Shown here: in pieces, positions 24,480 to 35,311 of the stretch
How positions within the stretch are numbered: the first letter of the stretch is position 1
Layout of the letters: every line of letters starts with the position of its first letter
NCBI GenBank assembly: GCA_009746045.1
Contig: RPFO01000744.1
Location: 617,635-681,634 of the forward strand
Reading direction: 5' to 3'
Source of the DNA: Mesostigma viride
Lineage: Eukaryota > Streptophyta > Mesostigmatophyceae > Mesostigmatales > Mesostigmataceae
Length of the DNA stretch: 64,000 bases
Made by a program: the position numbers and the translations under genes
Notes under the pieces: generated by a model
Told to the model about the DNA's origin: nothing
Database searches by the model: none
What the model saw: the letters and a program-made list of their open reading frames with translations, nothing else

Positions 24480-24789
24480 CTCGGACGGCACTTGGTTCAA
24501 CGTCATGCTAGTGATCGACGAATTCGCCACAGCAACCATCTACTTGGATGAAGGGGCACTCTACGATGGACTTTCGGGCAACCCCAGCCTGCCATCCAAC
24601 AAGCTAAGCATCACACTCGTGCCAGCCAACGCCCTCGCGAATGTCAGCGCAGCAGTGGGCACATCAGTAAAAGTTGTGATCGGGTTGGTCACTGTTTTAA
24701 GCAACATGGCCGGGGTGCTGTCGTCCCTTGGAACGATCTCACCAGCCGGCGCCGCCACAGCAAGCCCTGGCAACCCAACCGGGCTGTTG
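24480..24789 (+). CDS. Ig-like domain exon (second half) of the giant gene
   Basis: Acceptor 'gatgcttgcag', donor 'ttg|GTACGT'. The leading C completes Gly with the previous GG, giving TTG-SDGTWFNVMLVIDEF, then ATATIYLDEGALYDGLSGNP: the closing strands of the Ig-like fold (the 'Y/W...V......V.V..GA..D..GN' pattern). It continues with about 50 residues of Ala/Val-rich sequence (VPANALANVSAAVG, VLSSLGTISPAG). Phase 0 at the end, matching the next exon. Likely extracellular. Confidence 0.85.
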
Positions 24790-25323
24790 GTACGTGTTTC
24801 TCATGAAGCATGGGTCGTTTCCGGTAGATAACGGCTCTTGTTGCAATCATGGTGCTGGGGTAGTGGACGCAGTGGCAAGCAGCATGCACCCGAATTCTGA
24901 AATGAGGTAGGACTACAGCACAAGATGCTAATGCCGGCCAACTCGTGTTGCCATTTCCTACACCAATTACGAGCCATGGGCCCATTTGGATGGCCCTTTG
25001 GAATCATGGATGAAGTGGGAAGAAGGACAGCCTGGCCCTGCCATCGGCTTTAAATTCCTCACTCTCTATGTTTGCTATATACCTTGCCCACATGGCGTCT
25101 CAGTGTGTGAGCTAGTCTCTCTTGTACCAGAGTTTGCTCCTTCTCGGGAAGAAAAGCATATCGGGTTTATTAACTAAAACAGTTATCTCTACGCAGGGTG
25201 CAAATAGTGGTTCCCGACCGGTCCACATGCGGATGGCATAACCACCTAATATCAACATCACTGCCACACCGGCTCCTGCCCATGATGCTTTTTCCTGTCT
25301 CCCTCTCTTACCTCACCCTGCAG

Positions 25324-25540
25324 GGGGGCATCGGCCACATGCAGACCATTGCCATGGTTGGCAACTTGCCCATGGAGCTGCCTGACTCTTTCGAGAAAAC
25401 GATTTCCCGGTGGAAATGGCTTAACCTGGAGTTTCTGATGCCATGGCGCGGCTCCTTATGCAACAAAGAGGAAGCCAAGGCATCTGTCAATGGCACCACA
25501 ACCGGCGACAGTGGGGGACCAACAAAAGGTCTACAAGAAG
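25324..25540 (+). CDS. Pre-membrane exon of the giant gene
   Basis: Acceptor 'ctcaccctgcag'. It reads GGIGHMQTIAMVGNLPMELP, DSFEKTISRWKWLNLEFLMP, W..., a juxtamembrane-type sequence (GH.Q...M.G.LP.ELP..F......W.N.....PW). The donor is probably CTACAAGAAG|GTACGA at 25540 (phase 1). The next supported exon (28732) needs phase 2, so one short exon is missing from this model or one of the two splice sites is wrong. The intron after it is 3.2 kb and filled by two TIR elements. Confidence 0.75.
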
Positions 25541-26223
25541 GTACGAAACTGCACAAACTTTAACACCTGCAATGCTGGGCGCTAACAGCAGAAAACCAGT
25601 CTCCGTTTATACGACCCCTGCAGCAAAACCAGTCAATAATTTCCACGGATCGTGCAGTTGTGCGCGATATGGGGGAAGGGTGTGAGTGAGGAACCTCGTA
25701 GAAGGGGATGAGTGGGGAGCCCTTCCGAATGGCACAGGTGGGAGCTGCTATACAAGGGCATGGCAGAGAACTTCTGTAGAACGGTTGACACCGATGGGCA
25801 TGAGTCAACCCGGTCATTTGCTAGTAGCTCATTCTAAGCAGAGAACAACAGGTGGCAAATAAACACTGCCCTGCACAGCGCGGGGTCTGGACATCCGGGT
25901 CTGGCTCTCCGTCTAAATTTCGATAGCATTCCAAACAGAGTTAGTCAGTAAACTTTCTGCACATCCGATTTGCGGTGACTCAGTGCTAGTACACTTGGAG
26001 TTCCGAACTGCGTAGCCAGCTATATCAAGCTTCCATGACATGCCCCACGCTTACTATTGGCATGCCCCGTGCTCCTTCGACATTGGAGACGCTGTTTGTT
26101 TCGCTCATAGCTTTTTCAGGACGAAGTGACCATGTTTTCTAGGGATTTCTTTGCGCAAGTAAAAGCGCTCAGAGTATTCAAAAGCTATGTTGAAAGAGCG
26201 GACAAATTTTGATATCTGGTATA
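25541..26223 (+). other. Intron, nothing recognised
   Basis: No ORF or repeat of note between the exon and the TIR elements. Confidence 0.4.
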
Positions 26224-26878
26224 CATTTCTTGTTTTTGGTCCATTGGAGTTCCTTCCCACCAAGACAAACATATATTTTACATTTTTTTGTGCTAGGCTT
26301 TTCTACGTACAGCCTATACCACACCTTCAAACTCAGTGCACATCATTATCAAGTTGCTTACTGTAGCACCATGCTGGGGGCCCAGCATACTCGAACACAA
26401 GGTGTTGCCCCTCTTAGCAGCGCGGGTGGGTGGGTGGGTGGGTGGGTGGGTGGGTGGGTGGGTGGGTGGGTGGGTGGGTGGGTGGGTGGGTGGGTGGGTG
26501 GGTGGGTGGGTGGGTGGGTGGGTGGGTGGGTGGGTGGGTGGGTGGGTGGGTGGGTGGGTGGGTGGGTGGGTGGGTGGGTGGGTGGGTGGGTGGATGGGAG
26601 CTGAAAAGAGGCCTCCCTACGTCCCCTACACCGCTCTTAGTACTGACTGCCCATCACAGTTGCACCACACCTGACGGCTGGCGCTGGTACAAGGTCTAGT
26701 GACGTACGTTAGAAGCTGCCTAGGCCTGCACTTCGGAACCACACTCAGCGTCGGCACAATTAGGCCGGCCGGTGCAGTACCCTCGTGACAAGCGCTAGTA
26801 CTACGCTACCTTCGGCAGGTCGGTCCCCTTTGAGCCCGTCCACGCGTCATATATAAAATGAGTGAAGGTCAACAAATG
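26224..26878 (+). mobile_element. TIR element, short form with (GGGT)n, copy D
   Basis: The left ~180 bp match the start of copies A and B; the right ~285 bp match their end. The ~1.2-kb middle is absent and a (GGGT)n array fills the junction. Left end ACATTTCTTG, right end CAACAAATG. It abuts copy B head to tail with no spacer. Confidence 0.85.
26424..26592. repeat. (GGGT)n microsatellite, ~42 units
   Basis: Uninterrupted GGGT tetranucleotide array apart from one GGAT near its right end. It has strong G-quadruplex potential on the sense strand of the host gene's intron. Confidence 0.97.
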
Positions 26879-28501
26879 CATTTCTTGTTTTGGGTCCATT
26901 GGAGTTCCTTCCCACAAAGAGAAACATTTATTTTACAATTTTGTGTGCTAGGCTTTATACGTACAGCCTATACCACACCTTCAAAGTCAGTGCATATAAT
27001 TATCAAGTTGGTTATTGTAGCACCACCATGCTGGGGGGCCAGCATGCTCGAACGTGCTGCCCCCACACCTCCTACCTGGCCGCAAAGGCTGTCGCCAGCC
27101 TAGGTGCCGAGTTTCTTTCCGCCCATGGTCCCCCTCCTGCACGCTGCCACGGCTTTACTGCCGCCCTCGTGTGTCACTACAGTTTTTCGGCGGACGCAGG
27201 GCGGCACCCATCATGTCGTTCCCCCCGTTAGGGGGGGGGGGTTCCAGCGGCTGCTCATGAGGCCTTACGCCCCCGGACCGTCTCTCAGAAGCCCAGGACC
27301 CATCGCCAGCCCCACCCCTGAGGCTGGGATTTCCCGGCGTGGAAGCCAATGTGGCGATAGGCACTCCACCCTACCGAGGCGTTGGCTTGGACGGAAGTGC
27401 TTAGCCAAACGCCCCAACCGGGGCTTGCGATTTGGCAGGAATATGCCCGCCTTGCAGAACGAAATCCTTATTGTCTTTCCCATAACGCATGATACAGCGT
27501 ATAGGCAAATGCGATAAAACAGACAGAATTTCAGCCCCGCCAGGCGACCATTCTTTGCTGAAAAACTGGGCAATGTTGAAGAGCGCGCTCCGCCCACCAA
27601 GATTTGCTCCAGCCTCGCATCCTCCCCGAAATTCCCGTCTGGCCACAGGCCGAAAGATTGGGCCCTCTGTCAGGCTCCTGGCAGTTATGGGCTACCCGGC
27701 ACCCCGCGCTAGCCATCTCCACGCTTAAGGCAGATTCGCCTCCACCTGTGATTCTTTCCACCGTAGCCGCTGGCCCTGGCCTGTATGGCTCCTTCCCCGA
27801 CGTTGTCCGACTAAAAAACGCAGCTCCCCAGTGTCAGGAAGCTGCTTGCCGCACCCAGGGGTAGAGGGGAATCGTCAGTGGGCCCAGCGCCGGAAATCAC
27901 ACCCTTTTATTCAAATCGTAGAGCCCCCCAGCCATCAACAATTACCGTGGCCTGTAACGGTTGGTGGCGAACACAAAGAATTTTATTATAGGCCTCTCCC
28001 CGCCCGGAGAGGCTGATAGCATCGTCTGACATTCAGCGCAGCTGCCATACCGGCCAGCCGACTTTGCCGGCAAATGCTGGGATAAAGTTGCGAAGCGGAA
28101 AAGAGGCCTCCCTACGTCCCCTACCCCACTCTTAGTACTGACTGCCCATCACAGTTGCGCCACGCCTGGCGGCTGGCGCTGGTACAACAAGGTCTAGTGG
28201 CGTAAGTTAGAAGCTGCATAGGCCTGCACTCCGGAACCACACTCAGCGTCGGCACAAACAGGCCGGTCGATGCAGTGCCCTCGTGACAAGCGCTAGTATT
28301 ACGCTACCTATGGCAGGTCGGTCCCCTTAGTTGAATAGCTTTTAACTATTAACTTTTGTGCGTCGACTCATTGTTAACGCACATCCTGTGCAGGATGTGC
28401 GTCAACCTTGAGTGGACGCACAAAAAGTAATCGCTAAAAGCTATTCAACTCCCTTTGAGCCCGTCCACGCGTCATGTATAAAATGAGCGAAGCTCAACAA
28501 G
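26879..28501 (+). mobile_element. TIR element, long form, copy B
   Basis: Colinear with copy A (7309-9010) but lacking its 172-bp MITE and carrying a different nested MITE at 28329-28450. Left end CATTTCTTG; TATA-like 'gtataaaatgagcgaagctc' near the right end. No shared ORF with copy A survives. Confidence 0.85.
28329..28450. mobile_element. 122-bp foldback MITE with 5-bp TSD (CCCTT)
   Basis: Edges are exact because copies A, C and D are uninterrupted at this site ('tcccctttgagcc'). CCCTT lies at 28324-28328 and 28451-28455. It begins AGTTGAATAGCTTTTA and ends TAAAAGCTATTCAACT, a perfect 16-bp terminal inverted repeat. Nearly the whole element folds back, with a 13-bp inner stem either side of 'tg' (gacgcaca.../...tgtgcgtc type). 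Non-coding. Confidence 0.93.
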
Positions 28502-28731
28502 TACCAGTTTGCCATGCTCCAGCAGGCGACGCTGGCACATGCATGTGATGTCAGGCTGGGGTACAAGGGTGGTGATGCTTGCAAAGCAAAACAAAGAGAG
28601 TCATGGGCTTGAGGATGCCGCGAGGGATGCATCCAGCGTGTGCACGTTGCAGAAGCAGACTGCATATCTATGTTTGTAGTAGTATTCAATTATGGATTTA
28701 CTTACTGCCCCCCCCCTTCCCCTCCCCCCAG

Positions 28732-28879
28732 ACAATCCCACGTAAACCCTATCTTTTGCCCTGTGAGCCGGTGTGTACCCTACAGACCTGGCTGTGTCGT
28801 ATCAACTTCCGGCTACTGTAGGCATGGTATGCCATCTGGTCTATGTCTGAACCTGTCACCTCTGCCCGGTGATCACCAG
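28732..28879 (+). CDS. Cys-rich (EGF-like) exon of the giant gene
   Basis: Very strong acceptor: a C/T tract 'cttcccctccccccag'. It reads QSHVNPIFCPVSRCVPYRPG, CVVSTSGYCRHG, MPSGLCLNLSPLPGDHQ and ends CACCAG|GTAAAA in phase 0, matching the next exon. Five Cys with EGF-like spacing. It starts in phase 2, which does not match the preceding exon. An alternative acceptor near 28652 would restore phase but has a poor pyrimidine tract and adds a hydrophobic stretch. Confidence 0.6.
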
Positions 28880-28891
28880 GTAAAAGCGCCC

Positions 28892-29176
28892 ACAGGAGAG
28901 GATGAAAGCGAGGAGTCTGAGTTCCTTTCCTTGAGGCGTAGGCTACTCACAGGAGAGGATGAAAGCGAGGAGTCTGAATTCCTTTCCTTGAGGCGTAGGC
29001 TACCCACAGGAGAGGATGAAAGCGAGGAGTCTGAGTTCCTTTCCTTGAGGCGTAGGCTACCCGCAGGAGAGGATGAAAGCGAGGAGTCTGAATTCCTTTC
29101 CTTGAGGCGTAGGCTACTCACAGGAGAGGATGAAAGCGAGGAGTCTGAATTCCTTTCCTTGAGGCGTAGGCTACTT
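28892..29176 (+). repeat. 57-bp minisatellite, five units, open in frame
   Basis: Five near-identical 57-bp units. In the frame of the upstream exon each encodes GEDESEESEFLSLRRRL plus two residues; the opposite strand is open too (SLRLKERNSDSSLSSSP). It begins 12 bases after the exon's GTAAAA donor, so it is intronic if that donor is used and an acidic/basic repeat domain if it is skipped. Confidence 0.9.
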
Positions 29177-29427
29177 ATAACTGCTGGGCATCGTTGCTGC
29201 TTCATGAGTTTGAGTCTTTCAGAGTGGCAGTGCATGCTGACACCAGGGGCCATTGTTTGGAGCGTCCCAACCAAGTGGGTGCAAGAAATACTTTTTAGTT
29301 GCCATTTAGATGGGGAAACGCTTCATGTGCTGCTTGCTGGCGTGCTTATGCTTATGACTTACTTCTGCAAACCTCCCCGATTTACCTGTCACCCAAATGG
29401 CCTGCACCAGCGTGGGCATGGTTGCAG

Positions 29428-29871
29428 GATGGAGCGAACACGGCACCTGTCGTGATCACAAGACCCGACGAGAGCAGCCCGAGCGCTTCTCAATTGGTGC
29501 TGTTGTCCACCGCATGCAGCTGGGACATTGCTCTCGAGATCCTGTTCTGGGCTGCCCTTCTCAGTATCGCTTTGCTGGTCATCCACAAGCTGGTCATTGT
29601 AGTCTGGCGCGCCGTATTCCCGGATGCGGCCTTGCCGGACTTGCTTCAATTCCCCCGCTTGGAGCTATACCTGCTCATCATTGTAGCCCCGCCAGTGTCG
29701 CAGGCAGGGGCCTTCTTGATAGCGGTGGGCACGCCGATTTCGATCATAATCGGAGTTCTGATGCTGTTGGCTGTCCCGTGCGCGCTGGTCGGCCTTGGAC
29801 TCTACATCCTGCTTCGGCGCGTGCTCACGGGCCTTGCAACAGAATACACGCAGGAGGACGTACTGCCACCT
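29428..29871 (+). CDS. Membrane exon 1 of the giant gene (about three TM segments)
   Basis: Acceptor 'gcatggttgcag', donor 'CCACCT|GTAAGT', phase 0 at both ends. It reads DGANTAPVVITRPDESSPSA, then SWDIALEILFWAALLSIALL (TM1, continuing VIHKLVIVVW), LYLLIIVAPPVSQAGAFLIA (TM2) and ISIIIGVLMLLAVPCALVGL (TM3), ending in LLRRVLTGLATEYTQEDVLP. The topology resembles the C-terminal membrane part of other very large algal surface proteins. I cannot name a family; a channel-like or receptor-like role is only a guess. Confidence 0.9.
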
Positions 29872-30618
29872 GTAAGTTCCTAGGCCAGTAGTTCTGGCAA
29901 TAGCTGGTGATCATTGCTCTCTATGCTATGCTGGTTCAGCTTGCAGAACAGCAAGTGCATTTGTGAAGGCAACCCAGCCGCGGAAGGAGGTCATTGAAAT
30001 GAGATCGCAGCAGTAAAACTTGCAGCCATCGGAGACCATGTGACAAAGCAACTGAAAGAAAAAAGCAGGACTTGGGTGCTGGGTATGAATGGTGAGGTGC
30101 TACAAGGGGGAGAGGGTGTCGTTGGGGCATTATGCTCAACTGCCAGCTAGCAGCTCTTGACAGTAAAGTGGGTGAATTCCAGCTGACAGTGTGAGTTCCA
30201 CCTCTCTCGTCTGAGGCCCATGGCGGGAGGGTAGCAGGATGACCTTTCTCTTTCCTATGACTTTGTCTTAAAAAGGAATCAGTAACAAACATAGACAACC
30301 ACTTCCTTCCGTAACCGGGAAAATGAAAAGCGCTGCAGCCACAGAGGAAAGCAAGACATAACGTCTGGCACAACGTCACAGCATTGAATCCTGGTCCAAA
30401 GGCTGCACAGGCTAGTTGGTGGTACTTAGCCAGCTTTTGCAGAGTAAAAACAGGAGCGACAGTACTACACACAGACGTACTCGGCATAGGAATGCTTAAT
30501 GTAGGCATGTTTGACAAGGGATAAAGTGTGGTGTCGCATGGCTATCGGCCTCACGTTTTTTCCTGTTTGACCATGTGTGCTCATTGACATTTCCCAAAAA
30601 AATATATGCCTGGAGCAG
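29872..30618 (+). other. Intron, nothing recognised
   Basis: GTAAGT donor and 'gcctggagcag' acceptor; no repeat or ORF of note. Confidence 0.6.
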
Positions 30619-31149
30619 GTTCGCCCGGCATGGATGCATCCCCTGGAGCGCGCCTGGTATGCCTTGTTTGGAAGCCCCATCGAGGGCAAATGGGAAGAAA
30701 CTGACCGAAACCGCGCTATTCTTGCCCGCTTCGGCCCACTATTCGAGCGTTTCAAAGGGCCTTGCCAGTATCTGGGGCAAAACCAGCCCAATAATGAGGG
30801 AAGCTGCTATGGTCGCTGGATGAGGTGGAGCGAGCACGTGGGCAGTCGCTTGGGCACGAGTTACGGGGTTGTTGACTCATCTCTCAGGGTCTTTATTGCT
30901 TTCATGTTGGGGATATCAGGCCCTGGGGGCCCCGCAGGTGCTAGTGACAGTCACGACAACAACGGCCAGTCCCGCCTTTGGGTTGCCTGGGCTCAGGTTT
31001 CCACCGTGCTCTTTGTGCTGGTGATTCAACTGGCCATTGTGACCCGACGAAGACCATACATCGACCGCTTCATGCAAGCAGCGGAGACACTGGCGGTGGC
31101 CTGCGAGGTGCAGCTTTTTGTCATCATAACTGTCATACTGGCTGAATGG
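30619..31149 (+). CDS. Membrane exon 2 of the giant gene (loop plus about three TM segments)
   Basis: Phase 0 in, phase 0 out (GAATGG|GTATGT). It starts VRPAWMHPLERAWYALFGSP followed by IEGKWEE and FGPLFERFKGPCQYLG, a cytoplasmic loop with the 'G.W......FGPLFE...G' pattern. Then come DSSLRVFIAFMLGISG, a Gly/Asn-rich loop, RLWVAWAQVSTVLFVLVIQL (TM), RRRPYIDRF, and LAVACEVQLFVIITVILAEW (TM). It continues the multi-pass region of the previous exon. Confidence 0.9.
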
Positions 31150-31911
31150 GTATGTGCTGATTCAGTCCAGTAGAGGGTAGTAAAGAGAGTAGCTAGTTTA
31201 ACATCCACCTTCCCTTAATAAATAAAATCCTTAATGAATGGGAGGGGGGTGACCTGTGCCAGGTATATACTTTTACGACGTCTTTCTGAAACTTCTCTGG
31301 TTGCGTCGCATGGTGCTGTTCGTGCAGTGCTGGCTTTGTTGTGTGCAATGAGGTGAAGGGACAGGGTGGCTGGCTGCAAGAAAGCGATGTTCAAAGCTGA
31401 TCAATGGTAGGGGATTAAGGGATGTTGGCCAACACTTCTATGGTATCACGCTTCACCTTAGCATTAGTATTTGGTGAATATAGGCCTATACATCGCAGGG
31501 AATCTCATTGGGTACACGGCAAGCCTACACTATAGTCTGTTTCCAGGAGGCTGAGAAAGGACGTGTACGAGACTGCAATATTTCGCTCTGAAGTAGAGGC
31601 AACACTGCACCTTCCGGGCTACCCGAGGTTGTTATGTTTTCATATTTAATTTATCATATGTATTCTGCTTGCTTGATAGGTACGCCTGTTGTGCTTCTTT
31701 CATCTATCCTTGCTGCTCTTTGCCTTAGTATGATTGTTTCAGGCTCGATTAGTCACAATATTTCCTTGATCAATACTCTTCGTTTCATATTGTACCATTC
31801 ATTTGCCAATATGCTTCTAGTTGCATCGACTTGTTTCTTAATTTCTTTCACTTGCCATGCTGCTGATAGCCGCGAACTTTGCATTCCTTTTGTGGTAAAT
31901 AACCTGTGCAG
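31150..31911 (+). other. Intron, nothing recognised
   Basis: GTATGT donor, 'aataacctgtgcag' acceptor. No mobile element seen. Confidence 0.6.
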
Positions 31912-32060
31912 GGCAACAAGTCGCGAGTGGGCAATGCGCTCAACGTCACGGTGCACCTTTCCATCATATGCAACCTATTGGCCCAGATCTACGGAGCGCT
32001 TATCATATTCATTGGTGGCTGGAGGGCCTTCAAGCTACGGCTTATCCAGGCCAGGCAACG
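31912..32060 (+). CDS. Membrane exon 3 of the giant gene (last TM)
   Basis: A 149-bp exon, phase 0 in, phase 2 out (CAACG|GTATGT). It reads GNKSRVGNALNVTVHLSIIC, NLLAQIYGALIIFIGGWRAF, KLRLIQARQR: one long hydrophobic helix followed by a basic stop-transfer stretch, so the chain after it is probably cytoplasmic. Confidence 0.9.
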
Positions 32061-32679
32061 GTATGTTCTGATGAGCCTTGTCACGCCATGCCATGCCATG
32101 CTCAGGCCCACCTACATGCCACTGTATGCCCTCCGGACAGCTTGATGGACCACACACATGCAAAGTTTGATTTTTTGTTCAGTCATTCTTGTGGTAAAGC
32201 TCAATGATAAATTACAAAAGGCATCAGGAAGATCAGGAAAGTTACGATTCACTTGTGCATTCGGTTGGGTCTTTTTCACACTACTTAGGCTCATCTGTGC
32301 GTCATCATGGACCTCCTGATAGCTTGACAGGTGACAGACCACTACTGGGCTCACCTATATGTCAACGACCATCATAGGCCCTTGCACAAGCTTAATGATA
32401 TACCATACACACATGCAAACCTCCATGGTCGCTTCGGTACATTTTGTTACCATAGCGTGATGATCCGCGTAAACCACCGGGGGGGGAAATGGAGTGGTAA
32501 ATGAAGTAGCGAGGAATTCCAAGATAACTGATGCGACCTGGTCTATACATATACAACATGTTTGTTGTATACAAGCCGCTACGCTGTAGTTTGGCATAAT
32601 ATTTGGTACTGCATCCGTATACCCAGAGCTCGGAACCACTGTGGAGGACTAATACGATGTACGCGTGCAGTAAATTAAG
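32061..32679 (+). other. Intron, nothing recognised before the R1 copy
   Basis: No coding signal; small C/G homopolymer near 32480. Confidence 0.5.
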
Positions 32680-32970
32680 ATAAAAGAAAAGAGTCCGACC
32701 TTAGCTAGGTGGTTTTGCTTTTTTCTTTTTTGCGTGTCACGTGACCTTGCCCTGGATGGCATATTTTTCGCCATGCGATTTTTGCGTCTGAACAAATGAC
32801 ACAAATTGGCGTTCTATTTGCCTGTGCTTACGTAAGATTGCCGGAGCTCTTGGATCACATATTACGTGCGAGAAAAGTTGTAGATTTAGGTAGTTATTAT
32901 GTCAATAACAAAGAGGACTACAGGTGACAAGATTGTATTACAAGGTAGCTCTTGCCACCTGTCTTCGGGG
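32680..32970 (-). repeat. Dispersed repeat R1, copy 4 (partial, inverted)
   Basis: Diverged reverse-complement match to the central ~290 bp of copy 1 ('gaaaagagtccgacctta', 'gcgtctgaacaaatgac', 'cttacgtaag', 'gatcacatatt'). Confidence 0.65.
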
Positions 32971-33048
32971 GTTTAGCTCTTGCTGTACAATGGCGATACA
33001 ATAAACGTGTGTGACGATGCCACTCTTGCGCATTTGCACATCTTGCAG

Positions 33049-33446
33049 GATTCAACTCAACTCGCTCATGCGAAGTGGCGAGAATGCGTTCAGCTTCCTC
33101 TCCAGCCTGCGCCAGTCCCCGCGTGATTCGATCTGGGTGTGGACTTATGCCAACACGCTCTATGACGACTGTGGTGGCAACAAAGCTGACACTCCTGGTG
33201 GCAAGATGGTGGTAGCTGTAACTAGCGAGGCAAAGGACAGGGGCGTGCCTACGGCTGCTGTGCCAGCATGTACATGCGTTGACAACCTGGGGAAGACTTG
33301 CTCCTCGATGCAGCAGCAGGAGCAGGAGCAGGATCAAGGAAAAGGCACTGGGCTTTCCCCGTGCGGTAATTTGGCTCCAGTTCCACGTCACGACTGCTCT
33401 GTGATGTGCGGCAATGGAGAGGGCAGTGAAGACGCACCCATGGCAG
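33049..33446 (+). CDS. Cytoplasmic-tail exon 1 of the giant gene
   Basis: Acceptor 'acatcttgcag', donor 'ATGGCAG|GTAAAG'. The leading G completes Arg with the CG left by the last TM exon. It reads IQLNSLMRSGENAFSFLSSL, RQSPRDSIWVW..., a Cys-containing middle (PACTCVDNLGKTC), a Gln-rich QQQEQEQDQGKG and ends in PMA plus one base (phase 1). Low-complexity and polar, so likely a disordered cytosolic tail. Confidence 0.8.
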
Positions 33447-34066
33447 GTAAAGGCAAAATAAAGCGGTGGATCGCTACTGGCGTCAGGGTGACTTTGGGAT
33501 AGCATGGGAAGTGAGGCAATCGATCTCATCATATGGTCTCTACAAGGTAGTTCAGACATGAATGTTCACACCCATGCAGTGTTAGTAGACCAAGCATCTT
33601 GTGGACGTAATGATTGTGGGGGTGGCTACTGCGCAAGAGCTGCGCGGCTCCAGACAGTGCTTGTGATCACAGCAGGTAGCCTTTGGCCCTTGTGTGGCTA
33701 TAGCTCGTTAGAGCATCAGAAGCCGCCCATTGCAGAGGATGAAGGCAAACAATGAAGGCAGCTTTTTTTCAGTATATAACGGAAGTGAAGTAGCATAAGC
33801 AATGCAGTCGAGTGATGAGGTTGAAAAAACTGCCCCGATGTACTACAAGCCATAGTAAGGAAATCTGGATGTTGCCTGTCACGATGCAAAGGCTGCCTGT
33901 GTTGCTGTGATGACTATGATGGAGGGCAGAAGCACTTGCGGCAATGAAATCAGACGTTGGTTGCTCTGCTTGCTCTCTATATAAAACTTTTTGCTGTAAT
34001 ATCGCTGCATTAGTTTAACAAACATCATCCCGCACGACTCGTGTTTCCTTCCCCTACTTGGTGCAG
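33447..34066 (+). other. Intron, nothing recognised
   Basis: GTAAAG donor, 'ctacttggtgcag' acceptor; no repeat seen. Confidence 0.55.
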
Positions 34067-34780
34067 CGGAGCATCGTGAGAGCGCGGAGGGCTGCCCACT
34101 GGCAGACGCCACCGCAGCAGACAGGGATGATGCCACGGCAGGCGGGGATGCCAGCAATCTACATGCGGCCTGCTCACCAACGATGACTGTGGTAACATCC
34201 AGGCTCCCATTGATCCCGCCGGATAGTTTGAATCCCATCCCGGTGCTATCGCCTCCTTTCTCTTCATCATCATCATCTGCGGCAGTGCCCGCGCTGTCTC
34301 ATGCAAGCAAGAGCAGCTCCAGCCTGGGTGATGCCGTCATGCAATCTGTGTGCATGCCACGGGACGCAAACGGGAGCCATCAAAGCATTCTTGAGGGCAA
34401 GAGGGTTCCCGGCACCCCATCACGAGACGTCAAGGTGGTGTCGCTGGCGGATACTGAGGGATTCGCTAGCAAGGCATCAGGGGGGCTGTCTTGGGAGGTG
34501 CCGCTGCCCCATAGTGACCAAGGCATTGCCAGCGACCAGCAACCCATCGCAGAGAGTCGAGCAATGAGCGTGGATGACTTACTGGATGGTCAGATGGTGG
34601 CAGCAGGCTCTCCCCAGGAGATGAGCGCTCACCACCGGGGCCTAGTCTTGCCCGATCAGTCCCCTAGTAAGGAGGCATCTGGTGAAAGGGTGAGGACTGG
34701 CAGCAAAATGGATGAAGTGGAGAAGGAACCAGGGACTGCTGTGGACACGTGGACGCATATGCAGTCTGAGCCTTCCATGG
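34067..34780 (+). CDS. Cytoplasmic-tail exon 2 of the giant gene
   Basis: The leading CG completes Ala with the previous G (phase 1 junction); donor 'TTCCATGG|GTAAGT' in phase 1. It encodes about 238 residues: AEHRESAEGCPLADATAADR..., PVLSPPFSSSSSSAAVPALS, RVPGTPSRDVKVVSLADTEG and SMDEV-type acidic/Ser-rich sequence. Rich in Ser/Thr-Pro and basic-Ser motifs that could be phosphorylated. No folded domain recognised. Confidence 0.85.
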
Positions 34781-35311
34781 GTAAGTGCATCTTAGGAGTG
34801 CTTGTATGCTTGCTAGACGTGGCTGCGCTAGAAACCCAGCCATTGATTTCCTGTATGGGTGCTTTAACACCCATGGGCTGCTTCAAACGCATATCCCGGA
34901 GTGGTCATAATGCGATCGTGTTGGTGAGTGCTCTATATATTACAAGATGTTTTACAAGCTGGTCTTTTGCCAGAACCCCGTGATGTATATCATCGAGCAC
35001 CTATTTTTAGACAAGCACACTAACAACTGTTGTTACTGCACACTAGAGAGAGTATCTATCTTCATGGTTTTAGTGTTTGTCGCACAAGCACATTCTCAAC
35101 CTTGTGCCAGAGAAGTATAATGCACGGGACGTTTCAATTGCTTGCCACACCAGTGTCGCAAATGCCACGGTCCAGGTGTTCTAAAAAGGCACATGTATTG
35201 GAAGGACCTACACAGGCACATGTAAAGGAAGGCACTGCCTAAGTACAACAGCGTCATCCCTGACCCCGCTCCCTGGCCTATGGAAAACGATATATGTGCG
35301 TTTCCTCCCAG
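34781..35311 (+). other. Intron, nothing recognised
   Basis: GTAAGT donor, 'gtttcctcccag' acceptor. Confidence 0.6.

Noticed and set aside
26209..26699. ORFs with WVGG repeats
   Set aside because: Pure translation of the (GGGT)n microsatellite inside a transposon.
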